Assembly: GCA_018432615.1 (NCBI GenBank)
Contig: JAHDSQ010000014.1
Location: 62,001 to 126,000 of the forward strand
Reading direction: 5' to 3'
Origin: Clostridia bacterium
GTDB taxonomy: Bacteria; Bacillota; Peptococcia; DRI-13; SM3-B62
Length of the DNA stretch: 64,000 nucleotides
A program made the translations under genes and the position numbers. Positions 8,629 through 16,343 of this stretch are shown here, piece by piece. The number at the start of each line of letters is the position of its first letter. The stretch's first letter is position 1. The notes below the pieces were generated by a model. That model was not told the DNA's origin. It saw only the letters and a program-made list of their open reading frames with translations, and made no database searches.

Positions 8629-8969
8629 ACAGCAGAGAGTTGGTAACGAAAGCAGTAAAAGCCATTAGGGAAAAAAAGGGAAACAATATCATTATACTTC
8701 AGATGAAGGATTTATCGGCACTTACCGACTATTACGTTCTTGCTAATGGAAATTCGCGGGTGCAGACCCAGGCAATAGCCGACGAAATCAAAGATGAAAT
8801 GGCCAAAGTCGGTATTTCATTCGCGAGAAAGGAAGGTTATGCTGAAGGCAGGTGGATATTGCTTGATTTTGGCAATGTAATCGTCCATATTTTTCAGGAG
8901 GAAGAGAGAGAGTTTTACAGTCTTGAGAGGCTATGGGGGGATGCAAAGCGCGTTCCCTGTGAGGAATGA
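8625..8969 (+). CDS. rsfS: ribosomal silencing factor RsfS
   Basis: A 114-residue protein of the RsfS/Iojap family, which binds uL14 on the 50S subunit and blocks subunit joining in starvation. DLSALTDYYVLANGNSRVQ, KEGYAEGRWILLDFG and VIVHIF match the family core. Length is normal. It overlaps yqeK by four bases and is followed after 6 bases by a methyltransferase. Confidence 0.95.
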   Translation: MNSRELVTKAVKAIREKKGNNIIILQMKDLSALTDYYVLANGNSRVQTQAIADEIKDEMAKVGISFARKEGYAEGRWILLDFGNVIVHIFQEEEREFYSLERLWGDAKRVPCEE

Positions 8970-8975
8970 TTTATT

Positions 8976-9725
8976 GTGACGGCTTATTTTGATTTAGCAA
9001 GGGTTTATGACAGATTAATGGATCATCTTGATTTTTCAGGGATAACTGATTATTACCTGAAGCTTGCCGCAAAACACGGTTGGCCCGAAGGTAAAATCCT
9101 TGATCTGGCGTGTGGTACGGGAAATATCAGTCTGGAATTGAAAAAAAGAGGCTATGATGTTTGCGGAGTCGATCTTTCGGTCGATATGTTGGCTGTGGCG
9201 GATAAGAAAATACGCGAGGCCGGGTATATGCCGTGTCTGACCAGACAGGACATGAGATCTTTCTGTGTTACGCAGCGGTATGCCATGGTGCTGTGCGCTT
9301 TTGATAGTCTGAACTATATCATGAAGGAAGAGGGACTTTGCGAGGTACTGACAAGAGTAAATGAGGCATTACTGCCAAAGGGGCTCTTTCTTTTCGATGT
9401 TCATAGTTTGTATAAGATGAAGGAAATGATAGGGGATAATGTTTTTACTTATCAATCCGAGGACCTCTGTTATATCTGGAAAAATTGGTATCTACCGAAT
9501 GAGGGCGTTTGTGAGATGCAGTTGGATATTTTTCACACGCTGGAAAACGGTCATTACGAGAGGATTGAAGAGTATCATAAGGAAAAGTATCATTCACAGG
9601 AGTTGATATGCAGACTACTGAAACAGGCGGGGTTCGAGTTTCTTGGAGTTTATGATGGGGTGGGCTTAGATCAACCTGGAGAAAAAACCGAGAGGCTGTA
9701 TTTTGTAGCCCAAAAGCACGATTAA
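8976..9725 (+). CDS. class I SAM-dependent methyltransferase
   Basis: A 249-residue methyltransferase. Motif I is ILDLACGTGNISLEL (about residues 38-52), followed by the acidic GVDLSVDML and the motif II region MVLCAFDSLNYI. The start FDLARVYDRLMDH is shared with proteins often found downstream of rsfS in Firmicutes. Substrate is unknown. GTG at 8976 has GAGGAATG 7 bases upstream. It closes the nadD-yqeK-rsfS run before tRNA-Ala. Confidence 0.88.
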   Translation: MTAYFDLARVYDRLMDHLDFSGITDYYLKLAAKHGWPEGKILDLACGTGNISLELKKRGYDVCGVDLSVDMLAVADKKIREAGYMPCLTRQDMRSFCVTQRYAMVLCAFDSLNYIMKEEGLCEVLTRVNEALLPKGLFLFDVHSLYKMKEMIGDNVFTYQSEDLCYIWKNWYLPNEGVCEMQLDIFHTLENGHYERIEEYHKEKYHSQELICRLLKQAGFEFLGVYDGVGLDQPGEKTERLYFVAQKHD

Positions 9726-9781
9726 GAGAGATGTTGCCATTGACAAGTCGTATGATTATTAATATAATTTATAGGTGCCGT

Positions 9782-9857
9782 GGGGCTATAGCGCAGCTGG
9801 GAGCGCGCTTGACTGGCAGTCAAGAGGTCAGGGGTTCGATCCCCCTTAGCTCCACCA
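9782..9857 (+). tRNA. tRNA-Ala (anticodon GGC)
   Basis: A complete 76-base tRNA with encoded CCA. The acceptor stem GGGGCTA pairs with TAGCTCC (one G-U). The anticodon stem CTTGA/TCAAG encloses CTGGCAG, giving anticodon GGC at 9815-9817. The T arm AGGGG/CCCCT encloses TTCGATC. The 60 bases from 9798 to the CCA end are repeated at 10616-10675. Confidence 0.97.
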
Positions 9858-9936
9858 TATCAAAAGATTCTGGGGTCGGTTTTCGATCTCAGTTTTATTT
9901 TATTAGAATGGCAATTTACTAACATAACCAAATCAT

Positions 9937-9962
9937 GATATAATTAGACTATATATTATATC
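9937..9962 (+). promoter_or_regulatory. promoter and inverted-repeat operator of the toxin-antitoxin pair
   Basis: GATATAAT (9937-9944) is an inverted repeat of ATTATATC (9955-9962) with a 10-base spacer. The left arm contains TATAAT (9939-9944), a good -10 box, with TTTACT about 18 bases upstream. Antitoxins of the YefM type usually repress their own promoter through such a site; binding is inferred. The ATG of the antitoxin is at 9978. Confidence 0.6.
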
Positions 9963-9977
9963 GGAGAGAGGTTTACC

Positions 9978-10256
9978 ATGGAAACAGTAATCAGACCATC
10001 AGCAGATTTGAGAAATCATTATAGTGAAATCTCTAAGCAGTGCAAAGAAACAAGGAATGCCGTTATTATTACCGTGAATGGACGAGGTGATACAGCAGTT
10101 CTTGGATTGCATGATTATTACCAAATGAAATCAGAACTGGAACTGCTCAGGACACTTGCAGAAGCGGAGAATGATGTAAAAAGTGAAAGAGTAGCACCAA
10201 TGCAGGGTTCGTTAGACGATCTTCGTGCATCTTTACTGGAAAGGAAGAATGGATGA
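9978..10256 (+). CDS. YefM/Phd-type antitoxin
   Basis: A 92-residue protein with the Phd/YefM fold: IRPSADLRNHYSEISKQCKE, then VIITVNGRGDTAVLGLHDYYQMK. These antitoxins bind operator DNA with the N-terminal part and neutralise the partner toxin with the C-terminal tail. GAGAGAGG precedes the ATG. The gene overlaps the toxin start by four bases (ATGA), a typical antitoxin-first arrangement. It lies between tRNA-Ala and the partial tRNA copy. Confidence 0.9.
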   Translation: METVIRPSADLRNHYSEISKQCKETRNAVIITVNGRGDTAVLGLHDYYQMKSELELLRTLAEAENDVKSERVAPMQGSLDDLRASLLERKNG

Positions 10257-10564
10257 AGTATCAAGTTTTAAGAACGGATAAGGCTGAGGAGCAGTTGCGT
10301 GACATCATATATTATATTGCAGATGAATCAGGTGATATTGATATTGCGCTGGGATATCTGGATAAGATTGAAACTTCAATCAATCGTCTGCAGGAGTTTC
10401 CGGAATCAGGAAGCATACCGAGATATTCGATATTAAAAAAGCAGGGATTTAGAGTAGTAATTGTTGAAAGACATCTTGTGTTTTATAAAATTAATGAGGC
10501 AGATAAAGCGGTTATTATATATGCTATCGTAGATGGCAGAAGGGAATACCGAAATTTAATTTAA
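10253..10564 (+). CDS. ParE/RelE-superfamily toxin
   Basis: A 103-residue toxin-like protein. The pattern is KYQVLRTDKAEEQLRDIIYYIA at the N-terminus, RLQEFPESGSIPR in the middle and FYKINEADKAVIIYAIVDGRREY at the C-terminus, which fits the ParE branch of the RelE/ParE superfamily. ParE toxins poison gyrase and RelE toxins cut mRNA; which applies cannot be decided here. It overlaps the antitoxin gene by four bases. Confidence 0.9.
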   Translation: MKYQVLRTDKAEEQLRDIIYYIADESGDIDIALGYLDKIETSINRLQEFPESGSIPRYSILKKQGFRVVIVERHLVFYKINEADKAVIIYAIVDGRREYRNLI

Positions 10565-10615
10565 GAAGTACAAAAAAGTAGTTTGGTCAATACACGGTTA
10601 GGGATAGGGTTCTTT

Positions 10616-10675
10616 TGGGAGCGCGCTTGACTGGCAGTCAAGAGGTCAGGGGTTCGATCTCCCTTAGCTCCACCA
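10616..10675 (+). repeat. partial tRNA-Ala copy (attachment-site-like direct repeat)
   Basis: These 60 bases copy tRNA-Ala positions 9798-9857, from the D-loop end to CCA, with one mismatch (C to T in the T stem). The 5' acceptor strand and most of the D arm are missing, so this is not a functional tRNA. Together with the intact gene it brackets a 758-base insert holding the toxin-antitoxin pair. No integrase gene is present. Confidence 0.9.
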
Positions 10676-10689
10676 AATGAAATTTAAGC

Positions 10690-10724
10690 AAAAGGACTTG
10701 ATCTCTCGTGGATTTAGTCCTTTT
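10690..10724 (+). terminator. intrinsic terminator after the partial tRNA copy
   Basis: AAAAGGACT (10690-10698) pairs with AGTCCTTTT (10716-10724), followed by GTTTGTG. It lies 15 bases after the truncated tRNA copy. If the insert came in at the tRNA, this was originally the terminator of tRNA-Ala. Confidence 0.75.
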
Positions 10725-10748
10725 GTTTGTGTAATACTTATAATAATC

Positions 10749-10814
10749 AATGTAAAAAGATCTTTACATTCTTGATTTTAATATATATAATAAATGTAAA
10801 GACTTATTTACATT
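10749..10814 (+). promoter_or_regulatory. promoter flanked by two identical operator palindromes
   Basis: Two sites, 10749-10770 and 10793-10814, each read AATGTAAA, six bases, TTTACATT, and are 44 bases apart. Between them is a near-consensus promoter: TTTACA (10763-10768), 17 bases, TATAAT (10786-10791). The first site overlaps the -35 box; the second sits just after the -10 box, over the likely transcription start. The XRE protein encoded downstream is the natural candidate repressor. Confidence 0.8.
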
Positions 10815-10826
10815 TGGAGGTATATC

Positions 10827-11186
10827 ATGAAATCGTTTTTTTCAAAATTAGGCTTTCGTAAAATGGATGAAATGGAGAAAGATATTGCCCTTAAAGCACA
10901 AAGAAATGCTTTGATTTATGTTTTATTGGTTTTAGTGACATGGTCTTTTTATGAATCTTTCAAGGTGTATACACAGCACACACCTCTCAATTCAGCACCC
11001 AGCTTTTTATTAGTAACTACGAGTCTTGTACTAATTTTATCACAACTCGTGTTACAAAAAAGAGTTGTAAAAGGTGATGATGAATATAAAGATACTACTC
11101 CAATTTTAAAAATTATCGTAGTAGGTATAATTGTTGCTGCAATTATTATTTCAATTGGCGCTTGGATAATCTTGTCAGGGATATAA
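10827..11186 (+). CDS. small membrane protein of unknown function, paired with an XRE regulator
   Basis: A 119-residue protein with three predicted membrane helices (about residues 28-48, 54-75 and 94-117) and a charged N-terminus. I do not recognise the family. GGAGG precedes the ATG. It is followed after 4 bases by a 63-residue Cro/CI-type regulator. Pairs of a small membrane protein and a small XRE protein are common in Firmicutes and often act as a signalling or immunity-like unit, but nothing here shows which. Confidence 0.7.
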   Translation: MKSFFSKLGFRKMDEMEKDIALKAQRNALIYVLLVLVTWSFYESFKVYTQHTPLNSAPSFLLVTTSLVLILSQLVLQKRVVKGDDEYKDTTPILKIIVVGIIVAAIIISIGAWIILSGI

Positions 11187-11190
11187 AAAA

Positions 11191-11382
11191 ATGAAGAATA
11201 GTATAAAGAAATTAAGAAAAGACAAAGGTTTACGACAAGAAGATATGGCTGTTTCATTAAATGTCTCAAGGCAAACAATAATTGCAATAGAAAACAACAA
11301 ATACAATCCTACGCTGGAATTGGCTATGAAAATGGCCAGATTATTGGATACAACCATAGAAGAATTATTTATTTTAGAGTAA
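11191..11382 (+). CDS. small Cro/CI (XRE) family regulator
   Basis: A 63-residue protein made almost entirely of one helix-turn-helix domain: IKKLRKDKGLRQEDMAVSLNVSRQTIIAIENNKYNPTLELAMKMA split over five helices. It belongs to the short YozG/YgzD-like class of XRE regulators. It probably binds the paired palindromes at 10749-10814 and represses its own operon (inference from position). Confidence 0.9.
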   Translation: MKNSIKKLRKDKGLRQEDMAVSLNVSRQTIIAIENNKYNPTLELAMKMARLLDTTIEELFILE

Positions 11383-11449
11383 CTTCTTGATTTGAGCATA
11401 AATTCGTAGCAAAATGACGGCATCTTTTATTACCTAACTTCTTATGGCA

Positions 11450-11470
11450 AACCCTGCAGAAAGCAGGGTT
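11450..11470 (+). terminator. hairpin, possible terminator of the XRE operon
   Basis: AACCCTGC (11450-11457) and GCAGGGTT (11463-11470) form an 8-base stem with a 5-base loop. The following ATATTTATAT is only weakly uridine-rich, so termination efficiency is uncertain. Confidence 0.5.
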
Positions 11471-11946
11471 ATATTTATATATGATAGAAATAGAAGGCAG
11501 CGAACCCTTCGGAGGGTTTGGAGGTGTCCCTCATATATTGATAAAAAATGATTTGCTGATCTTGCATTACCGCGAAGCGGCTTCTGTTATATTGCAATGA
11601 CTTAGCTTGGTGTGCGATAAAATATAATCCGCAGTAATAATTCGGACACTGGGACCACCTTCTCCCAGATCAAACATATTGTAAATAAAGATTGCCTGTA
11701 GAGATTAAAGTATATCAATGCACGGTTTAGTTATTTTTTTGTTAATTTTGTTCCAGGTGATATTTTTGAAGTCTACAGGTACGTCATCTTTTTTGTATCC
11801 TCAAGTCACGTAGAGACTTAATAGAAGATACAACATGGAGATAAGGCTCCTTTTATTTTGGGGTAGTGTTTATTAAATGACGTTGATAATTGTTTGACAT
11901 TTTGCGTGAACCTTGACATCAGAAAGGCAATGCAACGGGGTAAAAA

Positions 11947-11956
11947 ATGGTATAAT
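11947..11956 (+). promoter_or_regulatory. extended -10 promoter of fic
   Basis: ATGGTATAAT contains a TG dinucleotide one base before a perfect TATAAT (11951-11956), the extended -10 form that does not need a good -35 box. Transcription would begin near 11963, making ATG 11968 almost leaderless and favouring ATG 11989. Confidence 0.55.
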
Positions 11957-11988
11957 AATAGGGTATTATGAATAAAGGGGTTATGCCC

Positions 11989-12717
11989 ATGAAACAGCGC
12001 TTATTGGGACAATTGCTAGAGGAAAAGGAAATGAAGCTCAAAGGTGGTCTGTATCATCAGACTCAGATTAAGCTTGCGTATAATTCTAACCGGATTGAAG
12101 GCAGCCGCCTTTCTGAAGAGCAGACCCGGTATATTTACGAAACGAATACGGTTAATATTGAACAGGATGAAGTGGCAAGTGTCGATGATATCATTGATAC
12201 TGTCAATCATTTTTCCTGTTTTGACTATATGCTTGTCCATGCGGATGACGAATTGACGGAAGATGTGATTAAGGAGTTTCACAGGCTTTTGAAACGGAAC
12301 ACATCCGATGAACGCAAAGAATGGTTCCGAGTCGGGGACTACAAGACCAGACCAAACGTGGTCGGCGACATGGCAACAACGGCACCTGCAAAAGTCAGTG
12401 ATGAAATGCAAAAACTGCTTACTGATTATCATCAAAAAGGAAATATCACAATAGGAAACATAGTAGATTTTCATTACAGATTTGAAGGTATACACCCTTT
12501 TCAGGATGGTAATGGAAGGGTAGGTCGTATCATCATGTTTAAGGAGTGCTTGCAGAATAATATCATGCCTTTTATCATTGACCATGAGCATAAATTGTTC
12601 TATTACCGCGGCCTTAAGGAGTATAAAACAGAAAAAGGATATCTCATGGATACTTGCCTGGCGGCACAGGATCAATACGAAGCAATGGTCTCATATTTCT
12701 TTCCGGATATTAAATAA
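11989..12717 (+). CDS. Fic-domain protein (putative AMPylase with N-terminal inhibitory helix)
   Basis: A 242-residue Fic protein. The catalytic loop is HPFQDGNGRVGR, matching HxFx(D/E)GNGRxxR; the histidine acts as base in transfer of AMP or a related group to hydroxyl side chains. Near the N-terminus SNRIEG fits the inhibitory [S/T]xxxE[G/N] helix whose glutamate blocks ATP, so this is a self-inhibited (class II) Fic. ATG at 11989 is chosen for AAAGGGG upstream. No separate antitoxin gene is adjacent, consistent with built-in inhibition. The target is unknown. Confidence 0.9.
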   Translation: MKQRLLGQLLEEKEMKLKGGLYHQTQIKLAYNSNRIEGSRLSEEQTRYIYETNTVNIEQDEVASVDDIIDTVNHFSCFDYMLVHADDELTEDVIKEFHRLLKRNTSDERKEWFRVGDYKTRPNVVGDMATTAPAKVSDEMQKLLTDYHQKGNITIGNIVDFHYRFEGIHPFQDGNGRVGRIIMFKECLQNNIMPFIIDHEHKLFYYRGLKEYKTEKGYLMDTCLAAQDQYEAMVSYFFPDIK

Positions 12718-12816
12718 TCCGGTTCGAAAATATATCAGCCCTAAAAAATGATTTGAAGGTTCTATTTGCGTTTTTTGAGTAGGTATTCAAAGTATTTAAG
12801 AGAGGAGTTAGAGGTC

Positions 12817-13665
12817 ATGAAATCAGAAAGTGAGGAAAACAAGGTTTCAGAAAACATTGAAGCAACAGAAGAGAAAAATACAATAATTGGTCAAGAAAAT
12901 ATTGAAAGTAAAAGTCCAAATATTAGAACGGAGACTTCCTTAAGGGTAAGGGATTATCTATTAATTTTACTGGTTTTTGCTATACCCCTTGTTAATATTA
13001 TTGCAATCTTAAAATGGTCTTTCAGTAAGGGTATTAATGTCAACAAACGGAATTTTGCCCGGGCTGCTCTTATCCTTAGCATAATGGCTGTCATGATTAT
13101 AACAGCATCCACTATGCTGTTCAGACCTGACAGGCCATCGGAGTGGGCAGAAGAGGAGGTAACGGCGGCACTTGTTAATGGGCTTGTACCGGGAGGATTC
13201 ACCAGAAACTATGGGCAAGGGATTATCCGCCAAGAAGCAGTTGACCTTATGGTAAGGGTTTATGAAAAAGCAAAACAAGAAACAATCGAACCTGCAGACC
13301 CCCAGTTGATTAAAGATACAGAGAATGAAGCGGTACTCAAGGCGGCTGCATTAGGCATCGTCTCGGTTGCTTCCGGGGAAACGGTTGAGTTCAGGCCTGA
13401 TGATATTGTCTCCAGGCAGGAAATGGCTGTTTTTATGCTGAGAACCGCACTGGCCGTGAAGCCCAAACAAAACTTCGATACAAAAGCGCAGGTTACCTTT
13501 GCTGACGCTGATGAGATTCAAAGCTGGGCCCAAGAAGGCATATATTTTGCCTTTAATAATAAAATCTTCAGCTCTTATGAAGAAAGAATAGCCCCCGCTA
13601 TGACTCTTAACAGGGAAGAGGGCATCATATGCGCACAAAGACTTTACGAAGTATTGGCAAGGTAG
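12817..13665 (+). CDS. membrane-anchored protein with SLH-like domains
   Basis: A 282-residue protein: a polar N-terminus rich in Glu and Ser (1-60), two membrane helices (about 64-82 and 93-112), then an outside segment with two SLH-like units, WAEEEVTAALVNGLV with RQEAVDLMVRVYE, and FADADEIQSWAQEG with NREEGIICAQRLYE. SLH modules bind pyruvylated secondary cell wall polymer. ATG at 12817 follows AGGAG; an in-frame start at 12766 would add 17 residues. The next gene, for a secreted protein, begins 13 bases downstream, so the two are likely expressed together. Confidence 0.75.
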   Translation: MKSESEENKVSENIEATEEKNTIIGQENIESKSPNIRTETSLRVRDYLLILLVFAIPLVNIIAILKWSFSKGINVNKRNFARAALILSIMAVMIITASTMLFRPDRPSEWAEEEVTAALVNGLVPGGFTRNYGQGIIRQEAVDLMVRVYEKAKQETIEPADPQLIKDTENEAVLKAAALGIVSVASGETVEFRPDDIVSRQEMAVFMLRTALAVKPKQNFDTKAQVTFADADEIQSWAQEGIYFAFNNKIFSSYEERIAPAMTLNREEGIICAQRLYEVLAR

Positions 13666-13678
13666 GGAGGTGTATAGT

Positions 13679-15055
13679 ATGACTGCAAAAAAATACATAT
13701 TCTTAATTGGCTTTCTGCTTATCGGCGTCATTGTCCACGGTAATCTACTGGCAGCAAATACGCCTGAAGTTACAATAGACGAGATTATTGGAACTTGGGA
13801 GGGGACTGTGACCACCGAGTTGGCGGAAGGAGATCTGGACCCTGAATCTGTAAAGAGTGTCGGTTACGGTGAAACCACGGTCATATTTACAAAACCCATG
13901 AACAGTGATGTTGTTTCTTTTCGAGGCATCAATTACTACGCCTCCGGTGCCATATTATACCCGGACGGAAGGGTGACGGCGAAACAGGAATTCACAAGCA
14001 ATGTCGATCCGGCAAAACCGGTTATTGCAGTTTACAGTATGGAGGGTACTATCGAACGGCAAAATGGGAAGTTGCTTTTAAAATGCAGGATGGAACACAT
14101 CCAATATGAGTCGCCCCATGGCGGCGCTCACAGATGGATTACCCATTTTACCGGAACTAAAGATACCCCGGTAAAGCCGACCCCGGCCACGGAAAATAAA
14201 CCGGAAACCAAAGAAACTTCGGCTCCTGCCACGGTTCCTGCCACAAAAACACCTGCCGGTGAAACGTCGGGCAAAACCGGTCAGCAGGCTGACACTGCAG
14301 CACCAAAGCAGGCTGAGACACAGCCTGACGCACCCCAGACAAAAGAAGAGTTAGACCGGGAATGGCGTCAAAATTTTATGAAAAGGGATGTTCCCGCGGA
14401 AATACTGGTGACACCGGAAAATGCCGAGATTAAGGGAGACCCCTATGGGAGCACGATGGAAAATGCCGTACCCCAAGGCAAAGGAGCAGATCCTTTCGAG
14501 AGCACCATGGAAAACGTTGACCCGCAAAAGACCTCTATATTTGAAATAATGCGCAGACCCCAGGGAGTCGATTTTTATTCGGCGAATGCAGAGGAGAACG
14601 AGGAATACGTGAACGGAGTGCTTTCCAGAACTGCGGATGTAGTTGCTCCTCCGGTGGGAGCGGGGATAGGTTTATGGAGTGATTTTGCCGATAATGTCAG
14701 GCGTGGCGATGGGATAATCTTATCTACGGGTAAATCCATCTCCGGTAATGCTATTTACGGCCTTACAGGTTTGGTTGGTTCCTCCATCGATTTGGTTACT
14801 TTTTCCGCGGGGGGCGAAAGCCAGCACAGCTTACAAGATGCGGTGAAGGGTAATATTAATCTGGTTTGGGATATCGTCACGAGGGTGGAAAAGGAAGAAA
14901 AGATAGCCAGAGCCCGGGACGGTCATTACGGCTACAAGCACAGGTATTATGACGGCAGCGCCGATTATTTCGATAGTAAAAATACCCAGGACCCCCGGGA
15001 ACATGAACGGTTCAAGCATGATGAGGTGGCTCCCGGAAATGATGCTTTCTATTAA
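13679..15055 (+). CDS. secreted protein of unknown function with Pro/Thr-rich linker
   Basis: A 458-residue protein with a signal peptide (KKYIFLIGFLLIGVIVHG, cleavage likely after LLA). Residues about 28-160 form a beta-rich domain (IIGTWEGTV, VSFRGINYYASGAIL) reminiscent of lipocalin-like folds. Residues about 165-225 are a low-complexity linker rich in Pro, Thr, Ala and Lys. Two near-repeats, DPYGSTMENAVPQ and DPFESTMENVDPQ, follow. The last 170 residues are not recognised. ATG at 13679 follows GGGAGGTG. It probably works at the surface with the SLH protein encoded just upstream. Confidence 0.6.
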   Translation: MTAKKYIFLIGFLLIGVIVHGNLLAANTPEVTIDEIIGTWEGTVTTELAEGDLDPESVKSVGYGETTVIFTKPMNSDVVSFRGINYYASGAILYPDGRVTAKQEFTSNVDPAKPVIAVYSMEGTIERQNGKLLLKCRMEHIQYESPHGGAHRWITHFTGTKDTPVKPTPATENKPETKETSAPATVPATKTPAGETSGKTGQQADTAAPKQAETQPDAPQTKEELDREWRQNFMKRDVPAEILVTPENAEIKGDPYGSTMENAVPQGKGADPFESTMENVDPQKTSIFEIMRRPQGVDFYSANAEENEEYVNGVLSRTADVVAPPVGAGIGLWSDFADNVRRGDGIILSTGKSISGNAIYGLTGLVGSSIDLVTFSAGGESQHSLQDAVKGNINLVWDIVTRVEKEEKIARARDGHYGYKHRYYDGSADYFDSKNTQDPREHERFKHDEVAPGNDAFY

Positions 15056-15062
15056 ATGGTTG

Positions 15063-15096
15063 AAGAGATACAACCGATAGGGCTGTATCTCTTTTT
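15063..15096 (+). terminator. intrinsic terminator of the SLH/secreted-protein operon
   Basis: AAGAGATACA (15063-15072) pairs with TGTATCTCTT (15084-15093) around an 11-base loop and runs into TTTTTAT. Confidence 0.85.
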
Positions 15097-15119
15097 ATAC
15101 TACCAGACTTTCATGCTAT

Positions 15120-15344
15120 ATGGGCAGCATCACTGATGAATTAAAGGCATACTCACAGCGAATAAATGAACGTACAAAATGTTTGGTGCAGATGACATTG
15201 ACTACCTACGATGAAGATTTGTGTAGGGTTTTAGAGCCGAACGTATCTACGACGCATAAACGATTTAAGGTACTTGAAGTTTTACGTGACGAAGGGATCC
15301 CAACGGTTGTGTGGTTATCGCCTATATTGCCGAGCGTGTGCTGA
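15120..15344 (+). pseudogene. fragment of a SPL-like radical-SAM protein
   Basis: About 74 residues resemble the middle of spore-photolyase-like radical-SAM proteins: LVQMTLTTYDEDLCRVLEPN, then RFKVLEVLRDEGIPTVVWLSPILP. The N-terminal Cx3Cx2C cluster motif and the whole C-terminal half are missing, and the frame ends just where family members continue with PFIND. It lies between a terminator and an AraC gene with no promoter of its own visible. This is most likely the remains of a deleted gene. Confidence 0.65.
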
Positions 15345-15377
15345 AGATTGAAACAATGCTGGAGAAAGGAGAGATAG

Positions 15378-16253
15378 ATGGATACTACAGAGTACATGCA
15401 AAGGGTTAATCAGGCTGTTGACTACATTCACAAAAACCTGGACAAGAACCTGACGGCGGAAGAAATCGCAGATTATTGCCGCTTTTCGAGATTTTATTTC
15501 AACAGGATGTTTAAAGCGATAATGAACGAAAGTGTATACTCTTTTATAAAAAGGCGGAAGTTGGAGAATGCGGCTTTTCTTCTGAGGGCAAAGTCAAACC
15601 TACCTGTAACAGATATTGCTTTTAGAAACGGTTATAGTCCGTCTAATTTTGCCAGCGCTTTTAAAGACTATCATGGTATAAGCCCAACGGAATATCGGAA
15701 AAAGAACGATATTCCCCAAAAAGATTCCTATCTTGAGGTTACCGAGCATATAAAAAGTATGAGGAAAAGGGCGGATTGTTTTGATGAGGTAAACAATAAA
15801 ATAAAGATAAGAAAAATTGAGAAGATGAACCTTTTGTATGAAAGGTTTATCGGTAATTATATTGACTTAGCGGGTTTTTGGAGGGGGTTTTGTCAAAAGG
15901 TAACCGAAAAGCAACTTGTTAACGAAAATACGCGTTTTATCGGAGTATCCTACGATGATCCGCTAATCATTGATGAAAACAGGTGCATTTACGATGTCTG
16001 CATCAATGTAGAAAACGGAGGCGGTCCTAATGTGCATATAGTGGAGGGAGGGTATTATGCCTGTTATAAGTACCATGGGAGGGTAGAAAATCTCGTCAAG
16101 GCGTACAACGAGATTTTTTCTATTTGGTTACCCTTTTGCGGCTATGATGTGGATCATAGGATTCCTCTGGAGATATATAATTGGGTATCGGATGGAGAAG
16201 AAGGTATGTGGTTGGACTTGGATATCTGCATACCAATAGTTAAAGAGGATTGA
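15378..16253 (+). CDS. AraC-family regulator with GyrI-like effector domain
   Basis: A 291-residue protein. Residues about 8-105 hold two helix-turn-helix motifs (NLTAEEIADYCRFSRFYFNRMF and LPVTDIAFRNGYSPSNFASAFK, then GISPTEYRK), the AraC DNA-binding domain placed N-terminally. Residues about 130-291 resemble the GyrI/BmrR effector-binding fold, which binds small amphipathic ligands. AAAGGAGAG precedes the ATG. A MATE efflux gene follows 90 bases downstream, and this regulator probably controls it (inference). Confidence 0.88.
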   Translation: MDTTEYMQRVNQAVDYIHKNLDKNLTAEEIADYCRFSRFYFNRMFKAIMNESVYSFIKRRKLENAAFLLRAKSNLPVTDIAFRNGYSPSNFASAFKDYHGISPTEYRKKNDIPQKDSYLEVTEHIKSMRKRADCFDEVNNKIKIRKIEKMNLLYERFIGNYIDLAGFWRGFCQKVTEKQLVNENTRFIGVSYDDPLIIDENRCIYDVCINVENGGGPNVHIVEGGYYACYKYHGRVENLVKAYNEIFSIWLPFCGYDVDHRIPLEIYNWVSDGEEGMWLDLDICIPIVKED

Positions 16254-16343
16254 CCATATTGCTCACAGCACGAATTCAGAAGTTATAAAAAAACTCATGT
16301 CTTAAAATCATTCTATAGAAGTTTGTTAAAAGGAGAAATGCGA

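Larger units (their letters stand above)
11383..11988. other. gene-free interval with several hairpins
   Basis: About 600 bases without a credible reading frame. Hairpins seen: AACCCTGC/GCAGGGTT (11450-11470), AACCCT/AGGGTT (11503-11518) around a TCGG loop, and CCGC/GCGG around GAA near 11569-11580. The right end carries the fic promoter. Gene remnants or a structured RNA are possible; I could not assign either. Confidence 0.5.

Noticed and set aside
9731-9922. Open reading frame of 63 codons running through tRNA-Ala
   Set aside because: It lies across a complete tRNA gene, has no ribosome site and no recognisable product.
9858-10615. Integrase gene inside the tRNA-flanked insert
   Set aside because: All reading frames between the repeats were considered; only the antitoxin and toxin genes are supported.
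12016-12675. Open frame antisense to fic (219 codons)
   Set aside because: The fic frame carries complete catalytic and inhibitory motifs; the opposite frame has no recognised features.
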